A stretch of 64,000 bases of DNA from Batkoa obscura (Eukaryota; Entomophthoromycota; Entomophthoromycetes; Entomophthorales; Batkoaceae), in contig JASVEC010000021.1 of the NCBI GenBank assembly GCA_030770535.1, positions 196,001 through 260,000 of the forward strand, given 5' to 3'. Each line of letters starts with the position of its first letter. Position 1 is the stretch's first letter. Under the pieces are notes generated by a model. The model was not told the origin of the DNA, ran no database searches, and worked only from the letters and a program-made list of their open reading frames with translations. Shown here piece by piece: positions 48,688 through 58,906 of this stretch. The position numbers were made by a program, and so were the translations under genes.

Positions 48688-50461
48688 ATGATTTTATACC
48701 TTTTAACAACATTCTTCTTATATTACATCTCACAAGTAAAATAATCGTATATAATAAGAATATAAGGATGATATTAAAATTACCTTTATAGATCGTTTAT
48801 CAATTATTTTTCAGTAAATTGAAAGATATACCTGGACCATTGATTTCAGTCCTATTTCCTGGTTACTTTTTTATATTAAGGGTTTTGGGAGTTATGCCAT
48901 TTATAGTCAATCAATATCATGAGTTGTATGGTCCTGTTATCAGAATAGGTAATATAGTAGCAATATAATAACTAATATAATAACTAATACTTATTATAAT
49001 AGGATGGAATATGGTATTGTTTAGTGACGAGAAAGACGTCAACGAAATTTATAAAAACTATAAATTTAGCAAAAGCGAATTGTATGCAGTATTTGATCCA
49101 TTAGGAAATACAGTGTTTAACTGCCGTGATAAAGCATTCCACTTAAAAAGAGTATATTTATATTCCATAAACTAAACTAAATACTAACAATGGTAATAAC
49201 AATATAGAAGAGAATATTATTAAAATACCTTAATAATCATTCAATGAAACATATGGAAGAAATAGTTGATAAAAAAATAGCAAAAATAATAACAAAAATA
49301 CAAAATAATGATTCTAAAAACGAACTCAATCTAATTAAGTATCTTGAACTTATTGCTTTAGATATTATTTATGAATTATCATTTGGCTGTGATTTTAATT
49401 TAATTGAATCTGAAAAATATCACTACTTGATTAACTTGATTAATGAAAATCATAATAAATTAATGATTTCCAATATTCTACCTAGTTTTGTTAAACCATA
49501 CTACGATACTAAATCAAAATTGTTATTAAAAGTAAGTAATAACTATAACTTATAACAATAATAACAATAATTAAATATCATTATAGACTGCTTCAGAAAT
49601 TATTGACATTTCATTAAATAGCAATAAGAATTCAGATAGCTTACTAAATTATATGATAAAGTGTAATCAAGATGGCTTAATTAGTAAACAAGATATTGTT
49701 TCAGAAGCATTAACTCAAATGTAATAATTATTCTATAATAGATAACAATAATATAACTAATATGTTCTTTAGTATGGCAGGAAGCGGTACAACTATAAAT
49801 ACATTAATATGGATATTCTATTTAATATTAAAAAATGATAAAGTATACACTAAATTAAAACAAGAAATAAACAACAATGAAAACGATAATAATAATTATA
49901 GTTCAATCAAAACAAATCATCCTTATTTATCTGCAGTTATTTATGAATCAATGAGATTGTATCCAGCTGCTGGTGGTGTTCCTGAAAGAGTAGTTAATGA
50001 TGATAATGTACATATAAATAACATATATCTACCCAAAGGAGTAAATATTTATTATTTTTATTTACTATTTTTATTAATATTATTTATTGTAGACAATAAT
50101 TGGCTGTAATATTTATTCATTGCATAATTTAAGTTCAAAGTGGGAAAATAGCAATGAATTTTTACCTGAAAGGTGGTTAGTTAATAATGAATTTGAATGT
50201 AACAATCCCAATTTTTTACCTTTCTTGAAAGGTCCAAGAGTTTGTATTGGCAAAAAGTAAATACATCATAGTTTGCAATAATTATAATATTAATTAATAT
50301 TTTTTAGTTTGGCAATGATGGAACTTTATTTAATTATATATCACTTATTAAAACATTTTCCAATGGAATTGAGCGATAAAGATCTAGTTTTATCACCTAG
50401 ATTTGTTGTTTTAATGGCTCCACATATTAATAATTTAAATATAAACATGAAAGATTTCTAA
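48688..50461 (+). CDS. Cytochrome P450 monooxygenase (right-arm copy)
   Basis: Exons 48688-48735, 48792-48948, 49003-49151, 49208-49531, 49587-49720, 49773-50040, 50093-50256 and 50308-50461; 465 residues. The exon 5/6 splice (CAAAT|GTAATA..TTCTTTAG|T) gives QIMAGSGTT in the I-helix, better than starting a frame at the ATG just upstream. K-helix ESMR, PERW and heme-binding FLKGPRVCIG follow, then NLAMMEL. The same protein as the left-arm copy; every intron is conserved. The 3' end converges on the 3D-domain gene at 50565, leaving 103 bp for two overlapping or closely spaced terminators. The pair is probably co-regulated through the shared TATA spacing. Substrate unknown. Confidence 0.9.
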
Positions 50462-50564
50462 ACAAAATCATAAATAAAAATAAATTTTAATATCATTATA
50501 ATTATTTTATTATATATAGTCAATATATATATTATAAGATTATTAAAAAACTATATTTAATACT

Positions 50565-51365
50565 TTAATACTTTAATACTTTACAACTAGCATTAAACTG
50601 TGCTTTGGCCTTTTCAGTAGAAAGTTTGCTTTGAATCTTTTCGTAATTCTTTTTGTCTTCAACATATACATCAATATGATCGCCTCCAAAAGACCAAGAT
50701 TTATCAATGATTTTAAAACATCCGTTATGTTTCTTACCATTTGGCAATACTAAATTAGCAAATTCACTAATAAACACATTGGAACCGACTTTATGATCAT
50801 TAACTGCTACAGATGAGTAAATCTCCAATAGATCCCCTTTACTTCCAACTGGTTTACTTTTAAAGAAACAATTACACCCACCATCTCCGCAATTGATATA
50901 TGTGCCATCCCTTAATTTTCCACTTCCTTCCATATGAACTTGATCCCAATATTCTCGTGATACTCTTGCTAACACACCTCCATCACAATTCTTGATAGCG
51001 ACTTCACTGCCTAACTTATAATCTTTTTCATTGGTAACCCAATAATAAGTAAGCTTTACGGTTTGTCCTTTACCGCTGCCTTTAACAGCATTTATCTCAA
51101 CTTCATCAGATTCATTCTCAGAGTCCTCTGATTCTTCTGATTCTTTCTTGCCCTTCTTTTTTTTGGATTTTGGTTTTTTGATGCTTTTTTCTTCATTTTC
51201 CTCTTCATCCTCACCACCCATCGATCTACGATAGATGATTGGAGAGTCAGCATTATGGGCCTTGCTTAATGAATGTTGATTATCATTTGGTAAAGTAGCT
51301 GCAAGAGCTGGAGCAACAAATAAACCAGTAAGAGCTAAGCTATAAAGAAATTGTCCAAATTTCAT
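50565..51365 (-). CDS. Secreted 3D-domain protein with charged insert (right-arm copy)
   Basis: 266 residues, identical to the product at 39150-39950, with signal peptide, acidic/lysine-rich insert and complete 3D-type domain. Its TATA box is at 51434-51425. Being fully open in both arms, both copies should be functional. Confidence 0.82.
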   Translation of the reverse strand: MKFGQFLYSLALTGLFVAPALAATLPNDNQHSLSKAHNADSPIIYRRSMGGEDEEENEEKSIKKPKSKKKKGKKESEESEDSENESDEVEINAVKGSGKGQTVKLTYYWVTNEKDYKLGSEVAIKNCDGGVLARVSREYWDQVHMEGSGKLRDGTYINCGDGGCNCFFKSKPVGSKGDLLEIYSSVAVNDHKVGSNVFISEFANLVLPNGKKHNGCFKIIDKSWSFGGDHIDVYVEDKKNYEKIQSKLSTEKAKAQFNASCKVLKY

Positions 51366-51424
51366 AGTAAAGTATTGAAAGAGTTAAAGTAAATAATTGA
51401 TAATGTTATCTATTCAAGTTATGT

Positions 51425-51434
51425 CTATTTATAC
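51425..51434 (-). promoter_or_regulatory. TATA box of the right-arm 3D-domain gene
   Basis: GTATAAATAG on the minus strand, mirror image of 39081-39090, about 65 bp before the ATG. Confidence 0.7.
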
Positions 51435-52041
51435 CTTTTTATATTTGTTTTGTTCTAACCTGATTTTTTTGTATATTCCTTTATTTATTTTTATCATTTT
51501 ATTGCCTTCCCTTTTTTAATAGATATTTACCTTTTATATTTTAATCAATGAATTTTCTCAAGGTAATGAGCCAAACATGAATTTAATAAATTAAATTTCA
51601 TTACCAAATTAAGGGATAGTCAATCACTTTAGAATTTTCTAAATAATAAAAATCAAAATTTAAAAGATTGAGGCTATTTAGTTATAAATTTATTACATTT
51701 AAAAATGATATATCTATGTTATGAATTACAATATATTCGTTTAAGTATAAGTTTAACTGTATATTAATTCTAAATTAATATGCTCTTAGAATTTATAAAA
51801 CTTATTATTTTGAAACTTAATTTTTATATAACTATAAGTTATGAGATTCTTGAGAAAATACCTATATAACTTTAAAAGCTTTTGTTGGCTCCATGTTATT
51901 ATAAGAAAATCTACTAGTTAGCTGTATAGATCAATTTGATTTATTTTTGTATTGATTTAAATTGCTAAAACGTAAATTTTTATTCAGATTATTATAATGA
52001 TTTTAATGGAGTATTTTTAACTATTGCATGTTTTTTATAAT

Positions 52042-52141
52042 ATATGGGGATGTATTTTTGTGTAAGAATTTTGCTAATTTTTCCGCTCAAATAGCGCTTA
52101 AAAGATACAAAAAGTAATGAAGCTAAAAAACACCCTCATAT
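52042..52141 (+). mobile_element. MITE copy just outside the right arm
   Basis: TATGGGGATGTATTTTTGTGTA start, CCGCTCAAATAGCGCTTAAAAG core and ACACCCTCATATC end, about 160 bp beyond the arm edge. The left flank has no equivalent. Confidence 0.85.
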
Positions 52142-52929
52142 CGTATTTTAAATCATAACTATCTTTTGTAACATAGCTATTCAAATTTAAAACATTGTCA
52201 ATAATTTGAAACATATCATATATTGATATAATCAATACCCTATTATATTTCTTATTAAAAAATCCAATAAAAGTCACTAATTGCAACGTTAATTTAAGCA
52301 AAACCATACACTGTTGTAACCTTTTCCTTTATATATTTGGTTTTACACAAAAAAAGTTCTACTTAATACTATATAAAATTTTAGCTAGAACCTCCATATT
52401 TTTACTAATAAACTAAATCTGCCTAGGGAGATATTTATAAGACAAATAATAATGAGATATTTTTAACCACATAGAGATTGGCTATGGATATCAGTATTTG
52501 AAAATGCTTGCCAAAAAAAGTGATTTAACCTCTATAAACATTAAGTATGTTTAAATAGATGCTAATGACTGAAATCAAAACTATTAACGTTTTCAGTAAA
52601 TATTTGATAAAATTACTTTGTCTTTTATTCACAAAGCTGTGAAACTTACTTTCATAATATAGTCATACTTTATATTAAATATATTTAAAATGTTGGATTA
52701 GGATTTATCATGAAGCAACCTATTTACTATTTTAACATGTTAAAATATAAGAAGCATATAACAGCTTCTCGTACTTCTTTGAGTTTAATGACAATGAGTA
52801 ATTTTAAATTTGAGAGTCTCGAAAAGATGTTTAATTGAAGATATAATGTATCATCCATTAAACAAAGAAAAAGTCAATCTGACTTTATACTGCAAAGAAT
52901 GGAGCAAATTAGTAGTGTGTATCTTGTAG

Positions 52930-54000
52930 TAAAATGGAAACCTAAGGCACTACCACGATCACAACGATGAAAAAGAAGTCTACCATGGCTTTAAGAAATA
53001 TCACTATTACGTTAAACATTTGGATCTTAGGTCATTGCTAATTTCGTTAATTCATCATTTAGTATGCCCAAATAGTACCAAACTTTTTATTGAAAAAATA
53101 TTTCAAGATTTGGGCCATTTAGAAGTTAGTTATCCAAGCTTCTATTTTACAATCTCAATAATACCATATCTATCACTAATCATTGTATCATTAGAAACCC
53201 AATATTAGCTATACAGCTGTGATAGGTTCTTCAAGAAGCTATTAATAAATTCAACAACTTAAGAGCTTAAGTTATATCGTATTAACATGGCTTCAAGTAA
53301 ACTCAATTTTTTATTTAACAAACAGTTCTCTCAATTAACTAAATTCTATATCGAATACGTACATACAAACACTTCGAAAAAAATAAAAGCAAATTTTAAC
53401 AACCATACAAAGCTTGATATACCTTACATTACAGATTGTTTCAAATTAGTATTTAATGGAGTATTGGATTTAAAAAAACCAACTGCAACTGATATTGGTA
53501 TAACTGAAGTAACTGTAAAAAGCAAGGTATTTCTATTGAATTAACTAAGTTTAGTGACTTGCAAAAATATTTCATGTAAGCATTTATATTCTATACTTGG
53601 TATACCAATAATCACTTATTTGAGCTTAACGGAGACTTTTAACCTATTCTTTTTAATTAAAGAAGCTTACCCAAAGAATATCAATAATATAACAACTCTA
53701 TGGATTAGAAGCTCAACTTTATAAGTTGATTTTTTGAATTTTTTACGCACGCCATGCTTTTGCCTATATAATCTTGAAATGATAAACCGTAAATCTGAAG
53801 CCGACCTACTACTTACAATCTATAAAACAATAAATGACTCCTCCTTAACCAAAGCCAAATTTAGCTGTATTAGATATTCAAATTTAAATGTTTTTATTAA
53901 TTTTACGTTAATTAGTTTTGAAAACATAAGATTTTCTAAATTTATAAACTATAACGTTTTATTGAAAAATCATAAAAATGATTCTAGATTTTATCTTTAA
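52930..54000 (+). pseudogene. Possible decayed F-box/LRR-like gene
   Basis: Three consecutive short frames on the plus strand (52930-53208, 53287-53544, 53734-54000). The first reads VYHGFKKYHYYVKHLDLRSL and later LVCPNSTKLFI. The YVKHLDL..L..L..CPN pattern resembles the start of the leucine-rich part of fungal F-box proteins. The others show no family. No splice set joins them cleanly by eye, so they may be fragments of one decayed gene or independent chance frames. Confidence 0.3.
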
Positions 54001-54458
54001 TGTAAGTACTATTTCAGGCTTTGTTTATATGCTACTAATAATAACGATTATACAAAAATATGAAATAAATGTTTGTCATATCTACTAAATAACTATTTTT
54101 TCTCTTTATTGTTGATAGGCGAACACCTTACAGTTAGTCGATATTGTTCCAGTGTTTCCACTAGCTAATTGATAGTTATACAATTGATTGTAATAAACTG
54201 TATTCCTCTAACTAGCCTCTCATCTTCATTTTATTGATTTAATAAATGCTGCCGCAGAGAAGTATATGCTAAAAGAGGTGTGTAATCTGTATTATGCTAA
54301 GGCTTTTTTTGTACATCCTCAAAGGACTACTAGCTTGAAAATAGCATTGTCATTTTTTTAGGATGCTTCTTCATACTTTAATCGCGGACCTAAAACCTCA
54401 TGATTTGAAGTGTATGCTACTTGTGATTGATTTGGCATTGCTAGTTTCAGAGGACAAT

Positions 54459-54557
54459 ATGAGGTGTTTTTTTTGGCTTCGTTACTTTTTATTTTTTAGG
54501 CACTATTTAGGTGGAAAAACTTGCTAGTAAATTCTTTAAAAAAAATACATCACCATA
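54459..54557 (-). mobile_element. MITE copy, first of a tandem pair
   Basis: TATGAGGTGTTTTTTTTGGCTTCG start, AGGCACTATTTAGGTGG core and AATACATCACCATAT end, directly abutting the next copy. Confidence 0.85.
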
Positions 54558-54662
54558 TGGGGATGTTTTTTTTGATTTCATTACTTTTTCCATCTTTTAA
54601 ACGCTATTTAAGTGGAAAGGTTGTTAACAAAATTCTTGAATGAAAAAATACATCCCCATATC
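54556..54662 (-). mobile_element. MITE copy, second of a tandem pair
   Basis: Starts TATGGGGATGTTTTTTTTGATTTC right at the end of the previous copy, so the junction is CCATATGG and the two share one TA. Core AACGCTATTTAAGTGG, end AATACATCCCCATAT. Confidence 0.9.
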
Positions 54663-54693
54663 GTTTTTCTGCTTGCTAAAACTTCAAAATTAA

Positions 54694-54738
54694 CATATGA
54701 GAATGTATCAATGAAATCAAAAGAAGCATCCCCATATC
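54694..54738 (+). mobile_element. 45-bp internally deleted MITE
   Basis: CATATGAGAATGTAT joined directly to CAATGAAATCAAAAGAAGC and ATCCCCATAT. Both ends are kept and about 60 bp of interior are missing. Confidence 0.75.
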
Positions 54739-55055
54739 TTGTTTAAACAATATCCGATTTCTTTATAAAGAATGTTACCATATTGTAAAAAAAGCTTCTC
54801 AAAGTAATAAAATCTAAAAAATATTAATTCTTCAACAAAATTCAAATTTCACAAAGCACAATTGAAGATTTCCTTGCTCAAGAAAAGGTGTTTTATAAAC
54901 ACCTTTGATGGTTTTAAGAAATTCATTTAATAACTTAATGTAAATTTAAAAAGTCATGGGTATAGCCTATAGAGTAAAAAACTATTCTAGTTGATCAGAT
55001 GATTTATTATTTTGTCATATACAAAGTTCATTCAAAATATTATTAAGATCATAAA

Positions 55056-55661
55056 TTAGTATTTTAAGACAGTGCAACTGGAGTCAAATTGGGCTAAAAC
55101 ATTATCAGCATCAAACGTCTCTTGAATTTTTTCATAATTCTTTCTATCCTGGACATATAAGTCAATATGGTTATTTCCAAGGGACCAGCCTACATCTAAA
55201 ATTTTAAAACAACCATTATGCTTTTTACCATTTGGTAATACAAAGTTAGCAAAATCCTTAAGAAACACTTTAGTACCAATTTTATGATCAATTGCTGCTA
55301 AGGATGTATAAATCTCTAATTCATCGCCATTGCTTCCTACTGGTTTACTTTTGGTAAAGCAGCTACAATCATCATTACCACAATTAATGAAATCCCCATT
55401 CCTTAATTTTCCACTTCCTTCTATATGTACCTGTTCCCAATATTCACGCGATACCCTTGCTAATACACCTCCATTGCAGTTGTTGATAGTAGCTTCACTC
55501 CCCAATGGGAAATCATTCTCATCCGCAACCCAGTAATATGTAAGTTTTACTGTGGTTGCTTTATTAGCCTTTAATTCAGTAGCCTCAGATATAGCAGCAG
55601 AAAACACCGGAGCAATAGTTAATCCGGAAAGAGCTAAGTTGTAAAGATATGCAAATTTCAT
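55056..55661 (-). CDS. Secreted 3D-domain protein
   Basis: A single-exon gene of 201 residues, closest in the window to the product at 36591-37199 (same length, VKLTYYWVADEN, CGNDDCSCF and KNYEKIQETFDA segments). Signal peptide at 1-21 (MKFAYLYNLALSGLTIAPVF). The central block reads YWEQVHIEGSGKLRNGDFIN. The aspartate-bearing end is CFKILDVGWSLGNNHIDLYV, with some changes against its paralogues (VGWSLGNN for KSWSFGGD). TATA box at 55702-55695, about 35-40 bp before the ATG. Same inferred extracellular role. Confidence 0.8.
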   Translation of the reverse strand: MKFAYLYNLALSGLTIAPVFSAAISEATELKANKATTVKLTYYWVADENDFPLGSEATINNCNGGVLARVSREYWEQVHIEGSGKLRNGDFINCGNDDCSCFTKSKPVGSNGDELEIYTSLAAIDHKIGTKVFLKDFANFVLPNGKKHNGCFKILDVGWSLGNNHIDLYVQDRKNYEKIQETFDADNVLAQFDSSCTVLKY

Positions 55662-55694
55662 ATTAAGATAAAGTAAAGGAGTATCTATGACTTC

Positions 55695-55702
55695 CTTTTA
55701 TA
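55695..55702 (-). promoter_or_regulatory. TATA box of the 3D-domain gene at 55056-55661
   Basis: TATAAAAG on the minus strand, 34 bp before the ATG, closer than at the other family members. Confidence 0.65.
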
Positions 55703-57445
55703 CTATTTTTTATTACCTGAATATAATAAAAATGTGCTAAGTCTTATTATAAGTCATATTGTTTTCAGTTTATTTCAAATAATTGCTTTTTATAGTATAA
55801 TTTCAAATTTTCTAACAATTTATTGGATTAAATGCTAACAAATAGTGATTATGATGACTAAATTAAGAAGATATTATTTTAAAATAAGTAAAATAAAATG
55901 AACTAGCATAGCAGCTGTTCTTTTTAAAGTCATGTTTATTTATTTCAGGGTATTTTCATATCATTACTTAATACATCTGATATAGTAATAAAACGCTCTG
56001 TTATGCAGCTGTTCCAACTCTTTTGAGAAATACTTAGCGATAGCTTTTATAGTCAACTTATTTTATTATATAATTTTTAAAATACAATCCGTATATTTAG
56101 ATAAGTTTCAGAAAAGCTTTTACTCCTAAACACATAACTAGAGCTTTCGCAGATGAGCTGAAATAGTAGTAGTAATTAAAATTCCATTGGATATAAAAAG
56201 CGTTAGTGTAAATATTTTACTAGTTTAAGTAATCCGCTTTAACAATAGTAACCTCTCTTTTGACCTTAAATGTGAAAATATGAATAATCAATAACTAAGG
56301 TGTTTAAAAAAATCATAATGATCTTATCATATGCTTTCATTTATATCGTTTTTATAAAATTTTAATCAAATGTATTATCAGTATTCATGTTCTTAAACCG
56401 TATTTCAAAATTTTTTGCCTCAGTTTTAACCTCTTTGTTTTTGAATAATGATAATGATACTTGTCCAAACTTCAAAAAATAAGGACGCCACTTAAGTGGT
56501 AGGCATTCTATTTTTCAATCACCTTTATGAAAGTTATCATTTTTGCTTTTTTGCTATTTTGCAACCCGATACATTCCCCTGACTATATTTAATACTCTAA
56601 ATGTATAGCTAGTTGAAGTTCTAAAACTCTAATCCTTTTTTTATAGGGGTATTATTTCATTTCTATAATAGCTAATTCATTATATGGGGATCTTTTTTTG
56701 TCTTCATTGCTTTTTCCATTTTTAAGCGCTATTCGAGTGGGAAGATTGTTAGTAAAATTCTTAAACGAAAAAATACATCACCATATTGATATGACTTCCT
56801 CTAACAAGAGAAAATTGATATAGTCATTGGAAATTTACTTGATCTTTGTACTCATCGCTTAAAATTTATCTAAAACCCATTGAATTTGACTTATGTTGAT
56901 TTTATAGCGATAGCTTGTTATATGGATTTACTTGTTAAAACCTTCTTTGAATTCTTACGTTTCAGTTTCTTTTGTTATTGATTCTCTGGTAACTTTCTTT
57001 ATAAAATTATTTATCAAAAGTCGACAAATCCTTGTAAAAATATTTAAAATATTCATAGATAGTTTTTTGCAAAGTACTCTATATTATAGATATCGAAGAT
57101 TAAATTGTTAAATTGTTAAATATATTAGACATTTTATCATATGATGAAATGGCCGTAAAAGATATTTTTGTTATATACTTTCTTATAGTTAGGTTGCTGG
57201 ATTTGTTTACTCTAAAATGTATATTGATTAGCTAAAATTATATATTATATTACACATTCTTTTGTTTACAATTAAAAAAATAAATCCTTACACTATTTAA
57301 GTACATGTATTAAATGCTGCGGTTAGTGTTACATTAGTATAAAAGAAATAAGTACTAGCAAAATGGTTTTAGATAAATAGTTAATAAAATAATTAGTTTA
57401 TTAATTTCAATAAAATGAATAACAGTAAAACTTAGCATCAGTAAC
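55703..57445. other. Intergenic region with one MITE
   Basis: A+T-rich non-coding DNA with the MITE at 56681-56786; nothing else seen. Confidence 0.5.
56681..56786 (-). mobile_element. MITE copy, near full length
   Basis: TATATGGGGATCTTTTTTTGTC start, AAGCGCTATTCGAGTGGG core and AATACATCACCATATT end. Confidence 0.85.
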
Positions 57446-58906
57446 TTATCTGGTGTTAGTATTTCCATTCCATGAATTTTGGCTAGGATGAGTTAAATCA
57501 TCATCAAAACCAGGTAACATTGTGTCAGTATTTAACGTAAAGTTGGCTTCTTTTAATTCTCCTGGTTTTGTTGGGGTCCATACGTTCCCTTGTAAAAGAG
57601 CTGGTGGTCCCAACTCCTCATCATTATTATTATTGTTACTATGTGATAAGTTTTCCTCATTATTTGCCTTTGATTTCTTTTTAAAAACATACCATATTAT
57701 AACTACAATAATAATTAAACCTAATAGTCCACCAATAGATCCGCCTATAATAGCAGCCAGATCTGAGCCTCTAGCCTTTGATTCACTTAAGTCAGTTGGA
57801 TTATTTCCAGAGTTATCGGTATTAGCAGGTAATGATTTTACAAGGTTCCATTCATTTCCTTTTATATTTACAACCTGAGTATTCGATAAAATATTACCAG
57901 TATGAAAACCAAAGGTATAAATTAGATGATCATTATAATATGATAAGGATCCTAAATAAGCATTAAAAAAATTACTGACTTTGTGTTCTGTATAAACTAA
58001 TGCCGAATTTTTTAGTTCCAATGAATAGATGGAAGATATTGGAAAAGAATCAAATTTAGGAGTGAGACTACCTCCTGCAATAATCATTTTACTACCAATT
58101 ACTACAGAAGAATGACCAAATCGTGGCTCAGGTATATCTCCTTTTGCTGTCATATTGCTCCAAGAACTAGAAGGATAATCGTATACTAATATTTTATCCA
58201 TTGGCCTTACTTTAACAGTATAAGGATTATTGCCACCGACAATATATAATTTGCTTTCATATACTGCTGCTGTATGATCAGATACATATTCTGGTCCATC
58301 ATTTAATTTATTCCATGTGCCATCTACTGCATTTAATAGTGATAAACCCTTTCTACCATCAACTAAAGTCATATTAGGATATGCAGTAACCCCTCCAAAA
58401 TGAAAGTATAAATTTTTATTGTTACTATCTTGAGTTAAAGTTGATAAATAATAGGCATAATTCATTTCATCACCAGCTACTAATTTATCAGGTGCTGGAA
58501 AGGTATCGACTGTTACTTGATTGGATTTCCATATGTTATCTCCTAAATTAAACTTTTTAAAACTATCTTCCTTTTTCCTGTTTTTGCCTCCTACTACAAA
58601 TAAACTCGCATTTCGAGCGTTAACTACTACACTACTAAAATCGGAGATTGGTCCTCCACCATTGGATGTTATTTGCCATGGAGCGTTATTATTGTCATCT
58701 AAACTGAAGCCATCTTTGAGTTTTAATGAATAGACATTGTAATTAAAGTCATGCTTGGAATTCGTACCATCTGGATCAACTATCCCACCAGCGTAATATA
58801 TTACATCATTATAGATTCCACATCCTCCAGCATATAATTTTGGAGCATTTGTAGCAAAAATAATAGAATTAAATTGAATTGTTAGTTGGATTAGTAATAA
58901 AATCAT
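57446..58906 (-). CDS. Kelch-repeat single-pass membrane protein
   Basis: A single-exon gene of 486 residues. A hydrophobic leader (MILLLIQLTIQFNSIIFA) is followed by about six Kelch-type beta-propeller blades (YAGGCGIYNDVIYYAGG, LFVVGGK, LYFHFGGV, KLYIVGGN, KMIIAGGS) with several N-glycosylation sequons. A Gly- and Ile-rich transmembrane helix lies at about residues 387-410 (GGSIGGLLGLIIIVVIIWYV), then KKKSK and a cytosolic tail of about 75 residues with an Asn run. So the propeller faces outside and the tail the cytosol. Such kelch/galactose-oxidase-like membrane proteins are common in zygomycete fungi and may act in wall sensing or polarity. No copper-radical site of galactose oxidase is apparent, so enzymatic activity is not assumed. 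Not near relatives in the window. Confidence 0.8.
   Translation of the reverse strand: MILLLIQLTIQFNSIIFATNAPKLYAGGCGIYNDVIYYAGGIVDPDGTNSKHDFNYNVYSLKLKDGFSLDDNNNAPWQITSNGGGPISDFSSVVVNARNASLFVVGGKNRKKEDSFKKFNLGDNIWKSNQVTVDTFPAPDKLVAGDEMNYAYYLSTLTQDSNNKNLYFHFGGVTAYPNMTLVDGRKGLSLLNAVDGTWNKLNDGPEYVSDHTAAVYESKLYIVGGNNPYTVKVRPMDKILVYDYPSSSWSNMTAKGDIPEPRFGHSSVVIGSKMIIAGGSLTPKFDSFPISSIYSLELKNSALVYTEHKVSNFFNAYLGSLSYYNDHLIYTFGFHTGNILSNTQVVNIKGNEWNLVKSLPANTDNSGNNPTDLSESKARGSDLAAIIGGSIGGLLGLIIIVVIIWYVFKKKSKANNEENLSHSNNNNNDEELGPPALLQGNVWTPTKPGELKEANFTLNTDTMLPGFDDDLTHPSQNSWNGNTNTR

Larger units (their letters stand above)
48532..51879 (-). repeat. Right arm of the long inverted repeat
   Basis: Reverse complement of 38636-41983; coordinates sum to 90515. 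Encoded proteins are identical to those of the left arm, and the intergenic segments I compared also match base for base. Confidence 0.93.
51880..55055. other. Gene-poor flank of the right arm
   Basis: A+T-rich, with MITEs at 52042, 54459, 54556 and 54694 and a possible decayed gene at 52930-54000. Nothing else recognised. Confidence 0.5.

Noticed and set aside
57446-58906. Galactose oxidase enzyme
   Set aside because: Kelch blades are clear, but the Tyr-Cys copper-radical site is not, and the protein has a transmembrane anchor.
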